Shown here: positions 34,650 to 45,431 of the stretch, in pieces
Position numbering within the stretch: position 1 is the first letter of the stretch
Layout of the letters: each line of letters starts with the position of its first letter
NCBI RefSeq assembly: GCF_002196855.1
Contig: NZ_NIPW01000024.1
Coordinates: 62,001 to 126,000 of the forward strand
Origin: Haematobacter genomosp. 1
Lineage (GTDB): Bacteria > Pseudomonadota > Alphaproteobacteria > Rhodobacterales > Rhodobacteraceae
Length of the DNA stretch: 64,000 bases
Direction of reading: 5' to 3'
The notes under the pieces: model-generated
Told to the model about the DNA's origin: nothing
The model's database searches: none
Seen by the model: the letters and a program-made list of their open reading frames with translations, nothing else
Program-made: the position numbers and the translations under genes

Positions 34650-35065
34650 GGTCAGGACCGTCGCCGCGCCCTATGAGCTTCGCTCTGCCGCCACAGGCGG
34701 TTCGGTGCCTGCCGAAAGGACGGGGCAGTCGCTATCCTCCCGCAGGCCCGGCTCCGAATTCCCCGGCTTGTTCCGCCGACGCTTGCAGAGCGAGACGGCG
34801 ATTTCTGCCGGGTGTCGGCGGACAGTCCTTGCTGGGGGCAGGTTTTGCTTCGGCTCGCGGTGCTTCTGATCCATCTCCTCCTTACGGGCTTCGCCCTGCC
34901 GCCAAAGGCGGTTCGGTTCCTGCCGAAAGGACGGGGCAATCGCTATCTCCCGCAGGCCCGGTTCCGAATTCCCCGCCTGTTCCACCGATGCCTCCAGAGC
35001 GGGACGGCGATTTCTGGCGGGCGTCGGCGGACAGGTCGGTCCTTGCTGGAGGCAGCTTTCGCGGC
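34650..35065 (+). repeat. Imperfect tandem duplication (period about 211 bp) between trpA and carB
   Basis: Two copies of about 210 bp lie in the 840-bp space between trpA and carB. GCCGAAAGGACGGGGCA occurs at 34711 and 34922. CCGCAGGCCCGG, TCCGAATTCCCCG and GGACGGG-type segments are repeated in the same order with scattered substitutions. No protein family is visible in any frame. The rest of 34463-35278 holds only the two hairpins listed. Confidence 0.72.
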
Positions 35066-35278
35066 GGTGCGGCTTTGCTGATCCGTTGTTTTGGAGCGTG
35101 GGTTTTGGAGCGTTGGCGGGGCTGTTCAGGTGACCCGGCGCGAAGGGGACAGGCTCCCTGTAAGAGCCGCACCACGCCCGTGACGGCTGAGCAGCCAACC
35201 CTCTCGCCGTCGATGCGTGACCTTTCGGACGGCAGCGCGCTATGGGTGGCAGCGCGTCACTTCACCTACCGCCATGAA

Positions 35279-35302
35279 AAAGCCCCGCCGAGGCGGGGCT
35301 TT
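35279..35302 (-). terminator. Rho-independent terminator of carB
   Basis: An 11-bp perfect stem AAAGCCCCGCC/GGCGGGGCTTT with a 2-base loop is followed on the minus strand by TTTTT. It lies six bases beyond the carB stop codon. Confidence 0.9.
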
Positions 35303-35307
35303 CCGGG

Positions 35308-38300
35308 TCATTGGAGCGAGCGGACCGTCAACTCCCCCTGCAGGCGGGATTTCATCGCGGACACGGCGGCGATGGCGCCGGCCGCGGTGGTGAAATAGGG
35401 GATCTTATCGTAAAGCGCGACCCGCCGGATGTCGCGGCTGTCGGCGATGGACTGTGCCCCTTCCGTCGTGTTGAACACCAGCGCGATACGGCCGTTCTTC
35501 AGGTCGTCGACGATGTTCGGGCGGCCCTCATAGACCTTGCGGGCCAGTTCCGACACGACGCCATGCGTCTCCAGAAACGCGCGCGTGCCGCCCGTCGCCA
35601 CCAGCGTGAAGCCGAGTGCGGCAAGATCGCGCGCCGCCTCCGCCATCTCCGCCGTCTTGTCGGCATCCTTGATGGAGATGAACACGCGCCCCTCGGTCGG
35701 CAGCACCGTGCCCGCGCCGAGCTGCGCCTTCAGGAAGGCGCGGGGGAAGTCGCGGTCCCAGCCCATCACCTCGCCGGTGGAGCGCATCTCCGGGCCGAGC
35801 AGGGTGTCCACGCCGGGGAAGCGGGCGAAGGGCAGCACCACCTCCTTGACGGAGAACCACGGCGTCAGCGGATCGGCCAGCGTCATGGGGTCGGCGAGCG
35901 GCAGCGGATCGTCCGGCCCCACGCCTTCGGGGTAGGCCGCGCGCATCGGGAAAGCGGTGAGCTTCTCCCCCGCCATGATCCGCGCGGCGATGGAGGCGAT
36001 GGCCGAATCGGTGGCCTTGGCCACGAAGGGCACGGTCCGCGAGGCGCGCGGGTTCACCTCCAGCACGTAGATCTCGCCGTCCTTGATGGCGAACTGCACG
36101 TTCATCAGCCCGACGACGTTCAGCCCCTTTGCCATCATCACCGTCTGCTGCTTCAGCTCAGCCACCGTCTCCGCATCCAGCGAATAGGGCGGGAGCGAGC
36201 AGGCGGAATCGCCCGAATGGACGCCCGCTTCCTCGATATGCTGCATGATCCCGCAGACATGGACATCCGTCCCGTCGCAGAGCGCATCGACATCTACCTC
36301 GATCGCGCCGGAGAGATAGCTGTCCAGCAACACCGGGTTTTTGCCCGACACCTGCACGGCTTCACGGATGTAGCGGTCGAGATGGGCGTCGTCGCGCACG
36401 ATCTCCATCGCGCGGCCGCCGAGCACGTAAGAGGGGCGGATCACCAGCGGGTAGCCCACGCGATGCGCGATCTCGAACGCCTGTTCCCGGCTGGACGCGA
36501 TGCCGTTGACCGGCTGCCGTAGGCCGAGCTCGTTCAGGAGCTTCTGGAACCGCTCCCGGTCTTCGGCAAGGTCGATGGCATCCGGCGTGGTGCCGAGGAT
36601 CGGGATGCCTTCCTCATAAAGCGCGTTGGCCAGTTTGAGCGGCGTCTGCCCGCCGAACTGCACGATCACCCCGTGCAAGGTGCCGTTCTCCTGCTCCACC
36701 CGCAGGATTTCCAGCACATGCTCCAGGGTCAGCGGCTCGAAATACAGCCGGTCGGAAGTGTCGTAGTCGGTGGAGACCGTCTCCGGGTTGCAGTTGACCA
36801 TGATGGTCTCGTACCCGGCCTTCGTCAGCGCGAAACAGGCATGGCAGCAGCAGTAGTCGAACTCGATGCCCTGACCGATCCGGTTCGGGCCGCCGCCGAG
36901 GATCACCACCTTTTTCCGGTCGGAGGGACGGGCCTCATCCTCCACCTCGCCCATCACGGGCATCTCGTAGGTGGAGTACATGTAGGGGGTCTGGGCCTCG
37001 AACTCGGCGCCGCAGGTGTCGATGCGCTTGAACACCGGCATGACGCCGAGGGCGCGGCGCGCCTTGCGGATCTCGCTCTCCATCTTGCCGGTCAGCCGGG
37101 CGAGGCGCGCGTCGGTGAAGCCGAGCATCTTTGCCCGCCGCATCGCGGCCTCCGTCGCAGGCAGGCCGGAGGCGAGGATCTCGCCCTCCGCCTCGACGAT
37201 CTCCCGGATGCGGGCCAGGAACCACGGGTCGAAGGCGGTGGCGTCCTGGATCTCGCCGTCCGAAAGCCCGTGGCGCATGGCCTGCGCGATGAGGCGGAGC
37301 CGGTCGGGCGTGCGGGCGGAGATCGCCTTGATGATCGCGGCCTTCTCCGGCGCGTCGGGGATCGTGATCTCGTCGAAACCGGTGAGGCCGGTTTCCATGG
37401 AGGCCAGTGCCTTCTGCAGCGATTCGTGGATCGTCCGGCCGATGGCCATGACCTCACCCACCGATTTCATCGCGGTCGTCAGTTCGGGTTTTGAGCCGGG
37501 GAATTTCTCGAAGGCGAAGCGCGGGATCTTGGTGACGACATAGTCGATGGTCGGCTCGAAGGAGGCGGGCGTGACCTTGGTGATGTCGTTGTCCAGCTCG
37601 TCCAGCGTATAGCCGACCGCCAGCTTCGCCGCGATCTTGGCGATGGGGAAGCCCGTGGCCTTCGACGCCAGCGCCGAGGACCGCGACACCCGCGGGTTCA
37701 TCTCGATCACCACCATGCGCCCGTCGGCGGGGTTGATCGCCCATTGCACGTTGGAGCCGCCGGTTTCCACCCCGATCTCGCGCAGAACGGCGATCGAGCC
37801 GTTGCGCATGATCTGGTATTCCTTGTCGGTCAGCGTGAGGGCCGGGGCGACGGTGACCGAATCGCCCGTGTGGACGCCCATCGGGTCGATGTTCTCGATG
37901 GAGCAGACGATGATCGCGTTGTCCGCCTTGTCGCGGACCACCTCCATCTCATACTCTTTCCAGCCAAGCAGGCTCTCGTCCACCAGCACCTGCGCGACCG
38001 GCGAGGCTTCCAGGCCGGAGCGCACGATGGCCTCGTAATCGTCACGGTTGTAGGCCACGCCGCCGCCCGTGCCGCCCAGGGTGAAGGCGGGCCGGATGAT
38101 CGCGGGCAGGCCGATGTGTTCCAGATCGTCCAGCGCCTGCCGCACGCCGGTGTTGATGTCGTATCTGCCGTTCGGAAGCTTGGGCGCCGCAACGATTGTG
38201 GCCTTGGGATTCTCCAGCCCGATCCGGTCCATCGCCTCGCGGAACAGCTTGCGATCCTCCGCCATTTCAATGGCTTCACGGTTCGCGCCGATCAGCTCGA

Positions 38301-38637
38301 CGTTGAATTTCTCCAGCACACCCATGTCGGCAAGCGCCAGCGCGGTGTTCAGGCCGGTCTGTCCGCCCATCGTGGGCAGGAGCGCGTCGGGGCGTTCCTT
38401 CTCGATGATGCGGGCGACAACCTCGGGTGTGATCGGCTCGATATAGGTGGCGTCGGCCATCTCCGGGTCGGTCATGATCGTGGCGGGGTTGGAGTTCACC
38501 AGGATGACCCGGTAACCTTCCTCGCGCAGCGCCTTGCACGCCTGAACGCCCGAGTAATCGAACTCGCAGGCCTGACCGATGATGATGGGGCCTGCCCCGA
38601 TGATCATGATCGACTGGATGTCGGTTCTTTTCGGCAT
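35308..38637 (-). CDS. carB: Carbamoyl-phosphate synthase large subunit
   Basis: This subunit makes carbamoyl phosphate from bicarbonate, ATP and glutamine-derived ammonia, for pyrimidines and arginine. At 1109 residues it carries both ATP-grasp halves. The N-terminal half has [31 protein letters not shown] and [10 protein letters not shown]. The second half has [20 protein letters not shown] and [12 protein letters not shown]. The allosteric MGS-like domain ends GELTVRSLQ. The ATG at 38637 gives the standard [14 protein letters not shown] start. carA is not adjacent. A terminator follows directly. Confidence 0.98.
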   Translation of the reverse strand: MPKRTDIQSIMIIGAGPIIIGQACEFDYSGVQACKALREEGYRVILVNSNPATIMTDPEMADATYIEPITPEVVARIIEKERPDALLPTMGGQTGLNTALALADMGVLEKFNVELIGANREAIEMAEDRKLFREAMDRIGLENPKATIVAAPKLPNGRYDINTGVRQALDDLEHIGLPAIIRPAFTLGGTGGGVAYNRDDYEAIVRSGLEASPVAQVLVDESLLGWKEYEMEVVRDKADNAIIVCSIENIDPMGVHTGDSVTVAPALTLTDKEYQIMRNGSIAVLREIGVETGGSNVQWAINPADGRMVVIEMNPRVSRSSALASKATGFPIAKIAAKLAVGYTLDELDNDITKVTPASFEPTIDYVVTKIPRFAFEKFPGSKPELTTAMKSVGEVMAIGRTIHESLQKALASMETGLTGFDEITIPDAPEKAAIIKAISARTPDRLRLIAQAMRHGLSDGEIQDATAFDPWFLARIREIVEAEGEILASGLPATEAAMRRAKMLGFTDARLARLTGKMESEIRKARRALGVMPVFKRIDTCGAEFEAQTPYMYSTYEMPVMGEVEDEARPSDRKKVVILGGGPNRIGQGIEFDYCCCHACFALTKAGYETIMVNCNPETVSTDYDTSDRLYFEPLTLEHVLEILRVEQENGTLHGVIVQFGGQTPLKLANALYEEGIPILGTTPDAIDLAEDRERFQKLLNELGLRQPVNGIASSREQAFEIAHRVGYPLVIRPSYVLGGRAMEIVRDDAHLDRYIREAVQVSGKNPVLLDSYLSGAIEVDVDALCDGTDVHVCGIMQHIEEAGVHSGDSACSLPPYSLDAETVAELKQQTVMMAKGLNVVGLMNVQFAIKDGEIYVLEVNPRASRTVPFVAKATDSAIASIAARIMAGEKLTAFPMRAAYPEGVGPDDPLPLADPMTLADPLTPWFSVKEVVLPFARFPGVDTLLGPEMRSTGEVMGWDRDFPRAFLKAQLGAGTVLPTEGRVFISIKDADKTAEMAEAARDLAALGFTLVATGGTRAFLETHGVVSELARKVYEGRPNIVDDLKNGRIALVFNTTEGAQSIADSRDIRRVALYDKIPYFTTAAGAIAAVSAMKSRLQGELTVRSLQ

Positions 38638-38797
38638 GATCGGGACCCCACGGCTGCGCAAATTGTCGGCGTTATAGTCGGCGCCGGACCGGGCGCAACC
38701 CCTTGCGCGACAGGGCCGGGCGCGAAGCGGGCCAAAGCGGTCATGGAACTGAAATGCTTCGCGGGTGATGGAGAGGGGAGCAAAACAGGTCCGCGCC

Positions 38798-39463
38798 ATG
38801 TCCGATCCCCAGTTCCACACCGCCGGAGCAAGGCCGCTCCGGGCCCTCCGGGCGGAGTTCCTGTGCTTCTATCTGGCGGTTCCGCTGGTCTTCGCGCTGG
38901 CCGTGACACCGCGGCTGCTCTTTCCCATGCTGTTCGCCCTGATGATCGGCGGTGTCGCGCTCCTGCATGTCACGCCGGGGTTCCGCTGGCGGGAACTTCT
39001 GCGGGGCCGGGTGGACCTGCGGCTGGTCGCGGTCTTTCTCCTGCTGTCGGCGCTCGTGCTGACGGCATTCGTGTTCTGGCTGACGCCGGGGAGCTTCCTG
39101 CAGCTTCCCCGCCGCCAGCCCGGCCTGATGCTGGCAATCGCGATCTTCTATCCGCTGCTCTCGGCGCTGCCGCAGGAGGTGCTGTTCCGTGCGCTCTACT
39201 TCCGCCGCTACCGGCCGCTTCTGCCGCGCGGCATATGGGGGATGCTTCTCAATGCGGCGGTCTTTGCCTGGGCACACCTGCTTTACTGGAACTGGGTCGC
39301 GGTTGCTGTGACGTTCCTGGGCGGCATCGCCTTTGCCTACGGCTACAAGCGCGGCGGCGGTTTCGGCACGGCGGTGCTCATGCACGCCGCGGCCGGGCTG
39401 TTGCTGTTCGCGCTGGGGCTCGGGCGGTATTTCTATTCGGGCGCGGTGATCCGCCCGTTCTGA
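38798..39463 (+). CDS. CPBP-family intramembrane metalloprotease
   Basis: This 221-residue protein has several transmembrane helices and the motifs of the CPBP (Rce1/Abi) family: [14 protein letters not shown] for motif 1, where the first of the usual two glutamates is Gln; [14 protein letters not shown] for the F-x-x-x-H motif; and [10 protein letters not shown] for motif 3. Members cleave within membranes or process small peptides, and the substrate here is unknown. It is divergent from carB and convergent with cfa, two bases apart. Confidence 0.85.
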   Translation: MSDPQFHTAGARPLRALRAEFLCFYLAVPLVFALAVTPRLLFPMLFALMIGGVALLHVTPGFRWRELLRGRVDLRLVAVFLLLSALVLTAFVFWLTPGSFLQLPRRQPGLMLAIAIFYPLLSALPQEVLFRALYFRRYRPLLPRGIWGMLLNAAVFAWAHLLYWNWVAVAVTFLGGIAFAYGYKRGGGFGTAVLMHAAAGLLLFALGLGRYFYSGAVIRPF

Positions 39464-39465
39464 GG

Positions 39466-40710
39466 TCACGGCCCGTGCTGTTCCACCGGTGGATTGCGAA
39501 CGGGCAGGGCAGGGGCATTCGCGCCGTAAAGGTAATCCCGCGTCACGGGGACGGATTCCTGACGACGGGCGATCTGGAACTGGAAGACGCACTGGTGATT
39601 GTAGCGGAAGGTCAGCTCGGAGCCGATCAGGTAGAAGCGCCACATCCGGCAGAACCGCTCGTCATAGATTTCCCGCACCCTGTCCATGTTGACCAGAAAG
39701 CGTTCGTGCCAATGACGCAGAGTCTCTGCGTAATGCAGCCGCCAGACTTCTACATCCGTGGGGTAGAGGTTCTCCTTCTCCACCGCCGCCATGGTTTCCG
39801 ACATGGCCGGAATGGAACCGCCCGGGAAGATGTATTTCGTCACCCAGCGGCTGGTCGTGCCCGGCGGATCGGTGCGGCCGATCGTGTGGATCAGCGCCAC
39901 CCCGTCATCGGTCAGGAAGTTGTTCACATGCCGGAAATATTCGCGGTAGTGCGGCAGCCCGACATGTTCGAACATACCGACGGAGACCACCCGGTCGAAT
40001 TTCTCGGTCACGTTGCGGTAATCGGTCAGCCGGAACTCCACCTGCCCCTCCAGCCCCGCCGCGCGGGCCCGCTCCGTCGCGACCTTGTGCTGCTCCTGCG
40101 AGAGCGTAACACCCACCACGCGCGCGCCATAGTCCCGCGCCAGGGTCAGCGCCATCCCGCCCCAGCCGCAGCCGATATCCAGCACCCGCATGCCGGGCCG
40201 GAGCAGCAGCTTGCGGGCGATATGGGCCTTCTTCTGGCTCTGCGCCTGTTCCAGCGTATCGTCCAGCGAGCGGAAATAGGCGCAGGAATACTGGCGGTCG
40301 GCATCGAGAAACAGCGAGTAAAGCTCCTCCGACAGATCGTAGTGATGCGCCACATTCGCCTGCGCCCGCCCTATGGGGTTGAATGTCTCCACCCGGCGCA
40401 GCAGGCGGCGGAAGCGATCCAGCAGGGAAAAATGCCTGTGCGCAATTGCCGCATTGCGAATCCCCAGCGTGAGGAAGCCATATAGGTCGTCGTCATCTAT
40501 GGTGAGGCGACCGTCCATATAGGCTTCGCCGATGGCGAGATCGAAGGACGACAGGATCTTGCGCGGCAGCGCAGGGTCTGCAAGGCGGATTGTGACGGGC
40601 GTTCCTGTGCCGTCGCCATAGCGGTTTACGCTGCCATCCGGCATATGGATGATCGCGGTGCCCTCCTTCATGAGGGATCGGATCATCCGGTCGAGAAGCC
40701 TGTTCCACAT
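39466..40710 (-). CDS. cfa: Cyclopropane-fatty-acyl-phospholipid synthase
   Basis: This SAM-dependent enzyme adds a methylene bridge to unsaturated acyl chains of membrane phospholipids. The 414-residue length fits. Motifs: NVAHHYDLSEELYSLFLD, the SAM site RVLDIGCGWGGMALTLA, GVTLSQEQHKVATERA, and VSVGMFEHVG. FIFPGG-like KYIFPGGSIP follows. The N-terminal 90 residues are the variable lipid-binding part. AGGGTGAC precedes the ATG. Confidence 0.93.
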   Translation of the reverse strand: MWNRLLDRMIRSLMKEGTAIIHMPDGSVNRYGDGTGTPVTIRLADPALPRKILSSFDLAIGEAYMDGRLTIDDDDLYGFLTLGIRNAAIAHRHFSLLDRFRRLLRRVETFNPIGRAQANVAHHYDLSEELYSLFLDADRQYSCAYFRSLDDTLEQAQSQKKAHIARKLLLRPGMRVLDIGCGWGGMALTLARDYGARVVGVTLSQEQHKVATERARAAGLEGQVEFRLTDYRNVTEKFDRVVSVGMFEHVGLPHYREYFRHVNNFLTDDGVALIHTIGRTDPPGTTSRWVTKYIFPGGSIPAMSETMAAVEKENLYPTDVEVWRLHYAETLRHWHERFLVNMDRVREIYDERFCRMWRFYLIGSELTFRYNHQCVFQFQIARRQESVPVTRDYLYGANAPALPVRNPPVEQHGP

Positions 40711-40857
40711 CGTGTCACCCTCTTCACGTATAATCAGAACTACGTTACGCCCCGTTTTTCCGTTCTGTCCAGATAAGGTGGCGCGGCGTCACTTGACTTC
40801 GAGAGCCGCTCGGGGTGTATCGACGCCACTTTCCGAACGCCTCCGAAGGGGATCGTC

Positions 40858-42630
40858 ATGCACGTCTATCGCAGCCATACCTGCGGCCAGCTGACCCGCG
40901 CCGATGCGGGAGCCGAGGTCCGTCTCTCCGGTTGGGTGCACCGGGTGCGCGATCACGGCGGAGTTCTGTTCATCGACCTGCGGGATCACTACGGCATCAC
41001 CCAGGTGATCGCCGATGGCGACAGCCCCGCCTTTGCCGCGCTGGAAAAGGTCCGTGCGGAATACGTGATCCGCATCGACGGGCGCGTGAAGGAACGGGAC
41101 GCGAGTCTCGTGAACGCCAAGATCCCGACGGGCGAGATCGAGGTCTATGCCATCGACATGGAAGTGCTCGGCCCGTCGGACGAACTGCCGCTGCCGGTCT
41201 TCGGCGAGCAGGACTACCCGGAGGAGACCCGCCTCACCTACCGCTTCCTCGACCTGCGGCGCGAGGGGCTCCACGCCAACATGATGCTCCGCTCCAACGT
41301 GGTGCGCTGGATCCGGCAGAAGATGTGGGCGCAGGGCTTCAACGAATTCCAGACGCCGATCATCACCGCGTCCAGCCCTGAGGGCGCGCGCGACTTTCTC
41401 GTGCCGTCGCGGCTGCATCCGGGCAAGTTCTATGCGCTGCCCCAGGCGCCGCAGCAGTTCAAGCAGCTCATCATGGTGGCGGGCTTCGACCGCTACTTCC
41501 AGATCGCGCCCTGCTTCCGCGACGAGGATCCGCGTGCCGACCGCAGCCCGACCGACTTCTACCAGCTCGACATGGAGATGTCCTTCGTGGAGCAGGAGGA
41601 CGTGTTCGCCGCCGTGCAACCTGTCATCCAGGGGCTGTTCGAGGAATTCGGCAACGGGCGTCACGTGTCCGGCGACTGGCCGCGCATCGCCTATCGCGAC
41701 GCGCTGCTGTGGTATGGTTCCGACAAGCCGGACCTGCGCAACCCGATCCGCATGGAAATCGTCTCCGAGCATTTCGCCGGCTCCGGCTTCGGCATCTTCG
41801 CCAAGCTGCTGGAGAACGAGGGGACGCAGATCCGTGCGATTCCCGCCCCCACGGGCGGCAGCCGCGCGTTCTGCGACCGGATGAACGCCTTCGTGCAGAA
41901 GGAAGGTCTGCCCGGCATGGGCTACATCTTCTGGCGTGAGGAAGGCGAGGCCATCGTGGGCGCCGGTCCCATCGCCAAGAACATCGGGCCGGAGCGGACG
42001 GAAGCCATCCGCCTGCAACTCGGCCTGAAGGCGGGCGATGCGGCCTTCTTCCTCGGCGGCAAGCCGGAAGCGTTCGAGGCCGTCGCCGGCAAGGCCCGCA
42101 ACGAGATCGGGCGCGAACTGGGGCTGACCCGGACCGACCGGTTCGAATTCGCCTGGATCGTCGATTTCCCGATGTACGAGAAGACGGACGAGGGCGGGAT
42201 CGACTTCTCCCACAACCCGTTCTCCATGCCGCAGGGCGGGATGGAGGCGCTTCAGGGCGATCCGCTGGCCGTCCACGCCTATCAGTATGACCTTGCCTGC
42301 AACGGCTATGAACTCATCTCCGGCGGTATCCGCAACCACGAGCCGGAGATCATGTTCAAGGCCTTCGAGATTGCGGGCTATGGCCGGGACGAGGTGGAGA
42401 AGCGCTTCGGCGGCATGGTCAAGGCGTTCCACTACGGCGCGCCGCCCCACGGTGGCTGTGCCGCGGGGATCGACCGGATCGTGATGCTTCTGGCGGATGA
42501 GCAGAACATCCGCGAGGTCATCATGTTCCCGATGAACCAGCGGGCCGAGGACCTGATGATGAATGCGCCCTCCGACCCGACACCGACCCAGCTCCGGGAG
42601 CTGCGTCTCAGGGTGGTGCCCAAGGAGTGA
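40858..42630 (+). CDS. aspS: Aspartyl-tRNA synthetase
   Basis: This class II synthetase has 590 residues and the bacterial layout: an N-terminal OB-fold ([20 protein letters not shown]), catalytic motifs including [19 protein letters not shown] (motif 2), an inserted GAD domain, and GIDRIVMLL (motif 3). Many alphaproteobacteria lack AsnRS, so this enzyme may be non-discriminating and also charge tRNA-Asn; that is inference. Its stop overlaps the start of a BglII/BstYI-like nuclease gene by four bases. Confidence 0.97.
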   Translation: MHVYRSHTCGQLTRADAGAEVRLSGWVHRVRDHGGVLFIDLRDHYGITQVIADGDSPAFAALEKVRAEYVIRIDGRVKERDASLVNAKIPTGEIEVYAIDMEVLGPSDELPLPVFGEQDYPEETRLTYRFLDLRREGLHANMMLRSNVVRWIRQKMWAQGFNEFQTPIITASSPEGARDFLVPSRLHPGKFYALPQAPQQFKQLIMVAGFDRYFQIAPCFRDEDPRADRSPTDFYQLDMEMSFVEQEDVFAAVQPVIQGLFEEFGNGRHVSGDWPRIAYRDALLWYGSDKPDLRNPIRMEIVSEHFAGSGFGIFAKLLENEGTQIRAIPAPTGGSRAFCDRMNAFVQKEGLPGMGYIFWREEGEAIVGAGPIAKNIGPERTEAIRLQLGLKAGDAAFFLGGKPEAFEAVAGKARNEIGRELGLTRTDRFEFAWIVDFPMYEKTDEGGIDFSHNPFSMPQGGMEALQGDPLAVHAYQYDLACNGYELISGGIRNHEPEIMFKAFEIAGYGRDEVEKRFGGMVKAFHYGAPPHGGCAAGIDRIVMLLADEQNIREVIMFPMNQRAEDLMMNAPSDPTPTQLRELRLRVVPKE

Positions 42631-43421
42631 GTATCGCCGCCCTCCGCAAGGCGGGCTTCGATGTGATGGCCCGCAACCACGCCGAAGCGATCCTCGGCGT
42701 GGATTTCCCCCGAGAGACCTCCGAACTCATCGAAGCGCTGCTGAACGTCCGGCTCGACCCCGGCGAACTGATCGCCAGCGGCGGGGGGGAGGCGCCCTCC
42801 ACCCAGCGGATGCGGCGGCATCTGGACGAATGCGGCTGGCGCAAGCACAACTTCCGCATCCAGACGACGCTGGACGGCAAGCCGCTGGGCGACGGGACCA
42901 GCCATGAGATAGACCACGTACGGCTGGCCGGGGCAGGCACGCTGGCGCTGGAGATCGAGTGGAACAACAAGGATCCCTTCTTCGACCGTGATCTTGAGAA
43001 CTTCCACCGGCTGCATGCCCAATCGGTCATCTCCGTGGGCATCATCGTGACGCGGGGCCGCAGCCTGCAGGCCGCGTTGCCGGGCATCGTGCGCAGCTAT
43101 CTCTCCGCCAACCGGATCGAGGATCCGGCGGCGCTGGTCGAGCACGGGATGAAGCGGCGGACGGACCGGCAGAGCGCGCTCGTCGCGCGGGCCGTTCGGG
43201 CGGGAACGCCCTTTGGCGAGGCCTTCGCGCGGATCTTCGTGGCCGACAAATACGGGCCCGCGACGACGCATTGGTCCAAGCTCTCCGACCGCGTGGCGCG
43301 CGGCGTGGGCAATCCCTGTCCGCTGCTGCTGATCGGCCTGCCCGCAAGCGTGGTGCGCCCCGTTACCATCCAGAAAGCCGACAGCCGCGAGGCGCTGCTG
43401 CAACATGGGCTGGACCTCTAG
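42627..43421 (+). CDS. BglII/BstYI-like type II restriction endonuclease family protein
   Basis: This 264-residue protein resembles the BglII/BstYI endonuclease family. The likely PD-(D/E)xK-type core is [20 protein letters not shown] followed by [19 protein letters not shown], where D, E-x-E and nearby residues would bind the metal; BglII itself has E-x-Q. The GTG start overlaps the aspS stop (GTGA), so it is translated from the aspS transcript; an ATG 39 bases on is an alternative. No methyltransferase gene is adjacent. An MT-A70 gene lies 1.3 kb away, convergent, and could be a partner. It may instead be a domesticated nuclease. Confidence 0.78.
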   Translation: MSIAALRKAGFDVMARNHAEAILGVDFPRETSELIEALLNVRLDPGELIASGGGEAPSTQRMRRHLDECGWRKHNFRIQTTLDGKPLGDGTSHEIDHVRLAGAGTLALEIEWNNKDPFFDRDLENFHRLHAQSVISVGIIVTRGRSLQAALPGIVRSYLSANRIEDPAALVEHGMKRRTDRQSALVARAVRAGTPFGEAFARIFVADKYGPATTHWSKLSDRVARGVGNPCPLLLIGLPASVVRPVTIQKADSREALLQHGLDL

Positions 43422-43655
43422 CAGGCCCCTGAAAAAGTCCTGAAGTGTCGTGCCCATGTGTCGGAAATCGGAAAATCCGCCCAAAAACGCGCGAGAGTAT
43501 ATGGATTTCCGGCTGGATTCCGTCAGATTGCGAACGATTTCCGCTCCAACACAGGCCAAAAAGCTGCCCTGAGGCGGAGGTCTTCCCACGTGGCCGGAGG
43601 TTGTCCCGGCAACCGCGGGTTTTGCTCCTGACCGGACCGGTTTCCGGTTTTCGAC
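43418..43655. repeat. MITE-like repeat copy, inverted orientation, plus second repeat segment
   Basis: The bases 43418-43572 are a reverse-orientation copy of the unit at 25034-25191. They share GGAAATCGTTCGCAATCTGA (as its complement) and the end CTTTTTCAG. The repeat begins exactly at the stop codon of the nuclease gene. The next segment (43572-43655) matches the interior of the third unit at 25354-25511, including GACCGGACCG, showing that both interiors belong to one repeat population. Confidence 0.72.
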
Positions 43656-44712
43656 GTAGATTGGGGCCGATGCCCGGCTTTCTTGGCAGGCCGCCAGACC
43701 CTCGCGCGATCGCATCTGAACGGGCGCGGTTCGGCGGGCGATCATGTCGGAGGCTGGTCGGCGGACCGCAGACCCGGATCGCGTGACTGTATCCTTGATC
43801 CTTGCGGATGACCGCGATTTCGCGTCTCCGCACCGGATGCTCTAGTGGGATTATGGTGTTTGCGTGGCGAGGGATCGCTTGCCCCGGATAGCCGGGGCAG
43901 AACATATCCGGCAGGGCCATGTTTCTCACTGCGATAGGGGCTGTGACGGGGCGGGCAGTAGGAGAAGTCCGAAGAACCATGAGGCGCCGCTGTCCTGCCC
44001 GGAAAGCGCGCCGCCCAGCGTCACCAACAAGCTGATGAAAAAGTTCTGAAGCATCATGCCGATGCTTTGGAAAATCGGGGTAATCGGTGTCGAAATGACC
44101 CTGAACGGGGAGATTTCCGGCTGGATCTCGCTGGAGTGCGAACGATTCCGCTCCAACGCAGACCTGAATGCCCTTTTCCAGCAGCCTTTTAAGGGGGATG
44201 AGGGGCGCGGACGACAAGGGGTCTGACCGTCCAATTCCCGCTGCGTCTCCGGCGACGATTCCGCAGTTGATCCTCGCATCACGGGCCGCAGGTCCTCGAA
44301 TGTCATCAACCGGCGGTCCTGGTCCTCAAGGTTTTGCCGTTCAGGACGCAGGGCCCCGTGTCACCGCAGAAGACATCGGGAAACCATGGGGACGAAAATC
44401 GGGGCGGAAGCTCCAGAGGCGCTGGACCGGCTTCGGTCTGATTGCGGGGGTGTTGAGGGGAATGTGCCGAAGCGGCCTTCCACTCCGCAGGCTCCCGGTC
44501 AGACGGCCGCTGACCGGATGCCGTCAAGGAGGATCCGGAATCGCAAGCTTCAATTGCCGGCTGCGCACCCTGCGCGCTGCCGTCCCTGTCGCTATTTCTC
44601 AGCGACACATCCCTGCAGCGCGACGAGCAGATTGGGAACATTTCCCCTGCCGCCGATTGCCCCCTGAGGGCTTCATCAGGGAACGCAATTGCGGGGTTCA
44701 GAGGAGCGCCGG
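43656..44712. other. Gene-poor stretch between the nuclease and MT-A70 genes
   Basis: Apart from the repeat at 44025-44192 I see no convincing gene. A perfect hairpin TGCCCCGG-ATAG-CCGGGGCA lies at 43880-43899. Long frames on both strands have no recognisable motif and cross the repeats, so they are probably non-coding. The stretch may be a decayed insertion site. Confidence 0.5.
44025..44192. repeat. MITE-like repeat copy, inverted orientation
   Basis: The segment runs from AAGCTGATGAAAAAGTTCTG to CCTTTTCCAGCAGCCTTTTA. It aligns along its whole length with the complement of the unit at 25188-25352, including the core TGCGAACGATTCCGCTCCAA. The terminal inverted repeats are recognisable but diverged. 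Confidence 0.7.
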
Positions 44713-45354
44713 TTACTCCGCCGCGAGGGAAGAGTTGTAGGCGTAGGTTGCCCAGTCCGGCTTGTAATCCTCCGTGGCCTGATTGCCCCAGACCGTCCAG
44801 CCAGGCCGCACACCCCGCCCGAAAAGTTCCAGATAAGGGCCCCAGGAGCAGTTCTCGATCAGCTCGTATTGCTCATCGGGCTTGCGCGAGTGCTCGCGCT
44901 TGCGCGTGGAAAGGAAATTGACCTGCCGCCGCCCTGCGGCAAGCGTCCGGGCATTCTTGCCGCGCGTCCCGAACAGGATCACTTCCGTGACGTTGCGGAA
45001 ATAGAAGCCCACACCCCGTCCGTCGGAACCGCCGTCCTTGCGCTCCTTGTGCCAGATGAGGTTCGATTTGTATTCGAAACCCCAAGCCTGAAGCACCTGA
45101 AGCCCGTCGGGCAGCAGAGCGTTGGGCACCCAGAGGTAGCAATGCGCACGGTCTTCGAGGTGGTCGGCCACCGGAAGCGCGCAAATATCCTCAAGCGTCA
45201 GCGTGGGATAGCGGGAGAGGCGCCGATGCTCCGGCGCCACCTTTCCGGTGCGGTTGGCAAAACGCCAGGGCGGATCGGCCAGAACGCAGGAAAAGCGTTG
45301 CTCGCCAAGGAAGTTCCGAAGGTCTTGTGAGGGATCGCGCGACATGTCCAGCAT
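44713..45354 (-). CDS. MT-A70 family DNA N6-adenine methyltransferase
   Basis: This 213-residue SAM-dependent methyltransferase contains the catalytic DPPW motif in FSCVLADPPWRFANRTGK. HCYLWVPNALLPDGLQVL and FGTRGKNARTL follow, both typical of MT-A70 proteins, and near the C-terminus YLELFGRGVRPGWTVWGNQ. It may modify adenine in DNA as an orphan enzyme or protect DNA from the BglII/BstYI-like nuclease encoded 1.3 kb away. I chose the ATG at 45354; a second ATG nine bases later is also possible, and the open frame upstream runs into the response-regulator gene. Confidence 0.82.
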   Translation of the reverse strand: MLDMSRDPSQDLRNFLGEQRFSCVLADPPWRFANRTGKVAPEHRRLSRYPTLTLEDICALPVADHLEDRAHCYLWVPNALLPDGLQVLQAWGFEYKSNLIWHKERKDGGSDGRGVGFYFRNVTEVILFGTRGKNARTLAAGRRQVNFLSTRKREHSRKPDEQYELIENCSWGPYLELFGRGVRPGWTVWGNQATEDYKPDWATYAYNSSLAAE

Positions 45355-45431
45355 ATTGATGATCCGTCCCTGCTTCGGCAACCGGAATCCTTCCGGCGAG
45401 GCGTGAACATTATGCGAACCAGCGCAGGGGA

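Noticed and set aside
43363-44217. Minus-strand frame of 284 codons between the nuclease and methyltransferase genes
   Set aside because: It crosses two MITE-like repeats and has no recognisable domain or start signal.
44168-44740. Plus-strand frame of 190 codons
   Set aside because: It starts inside a repeat, overlaps the end of the methyltransferase gene antisense, and has random-looking composition.
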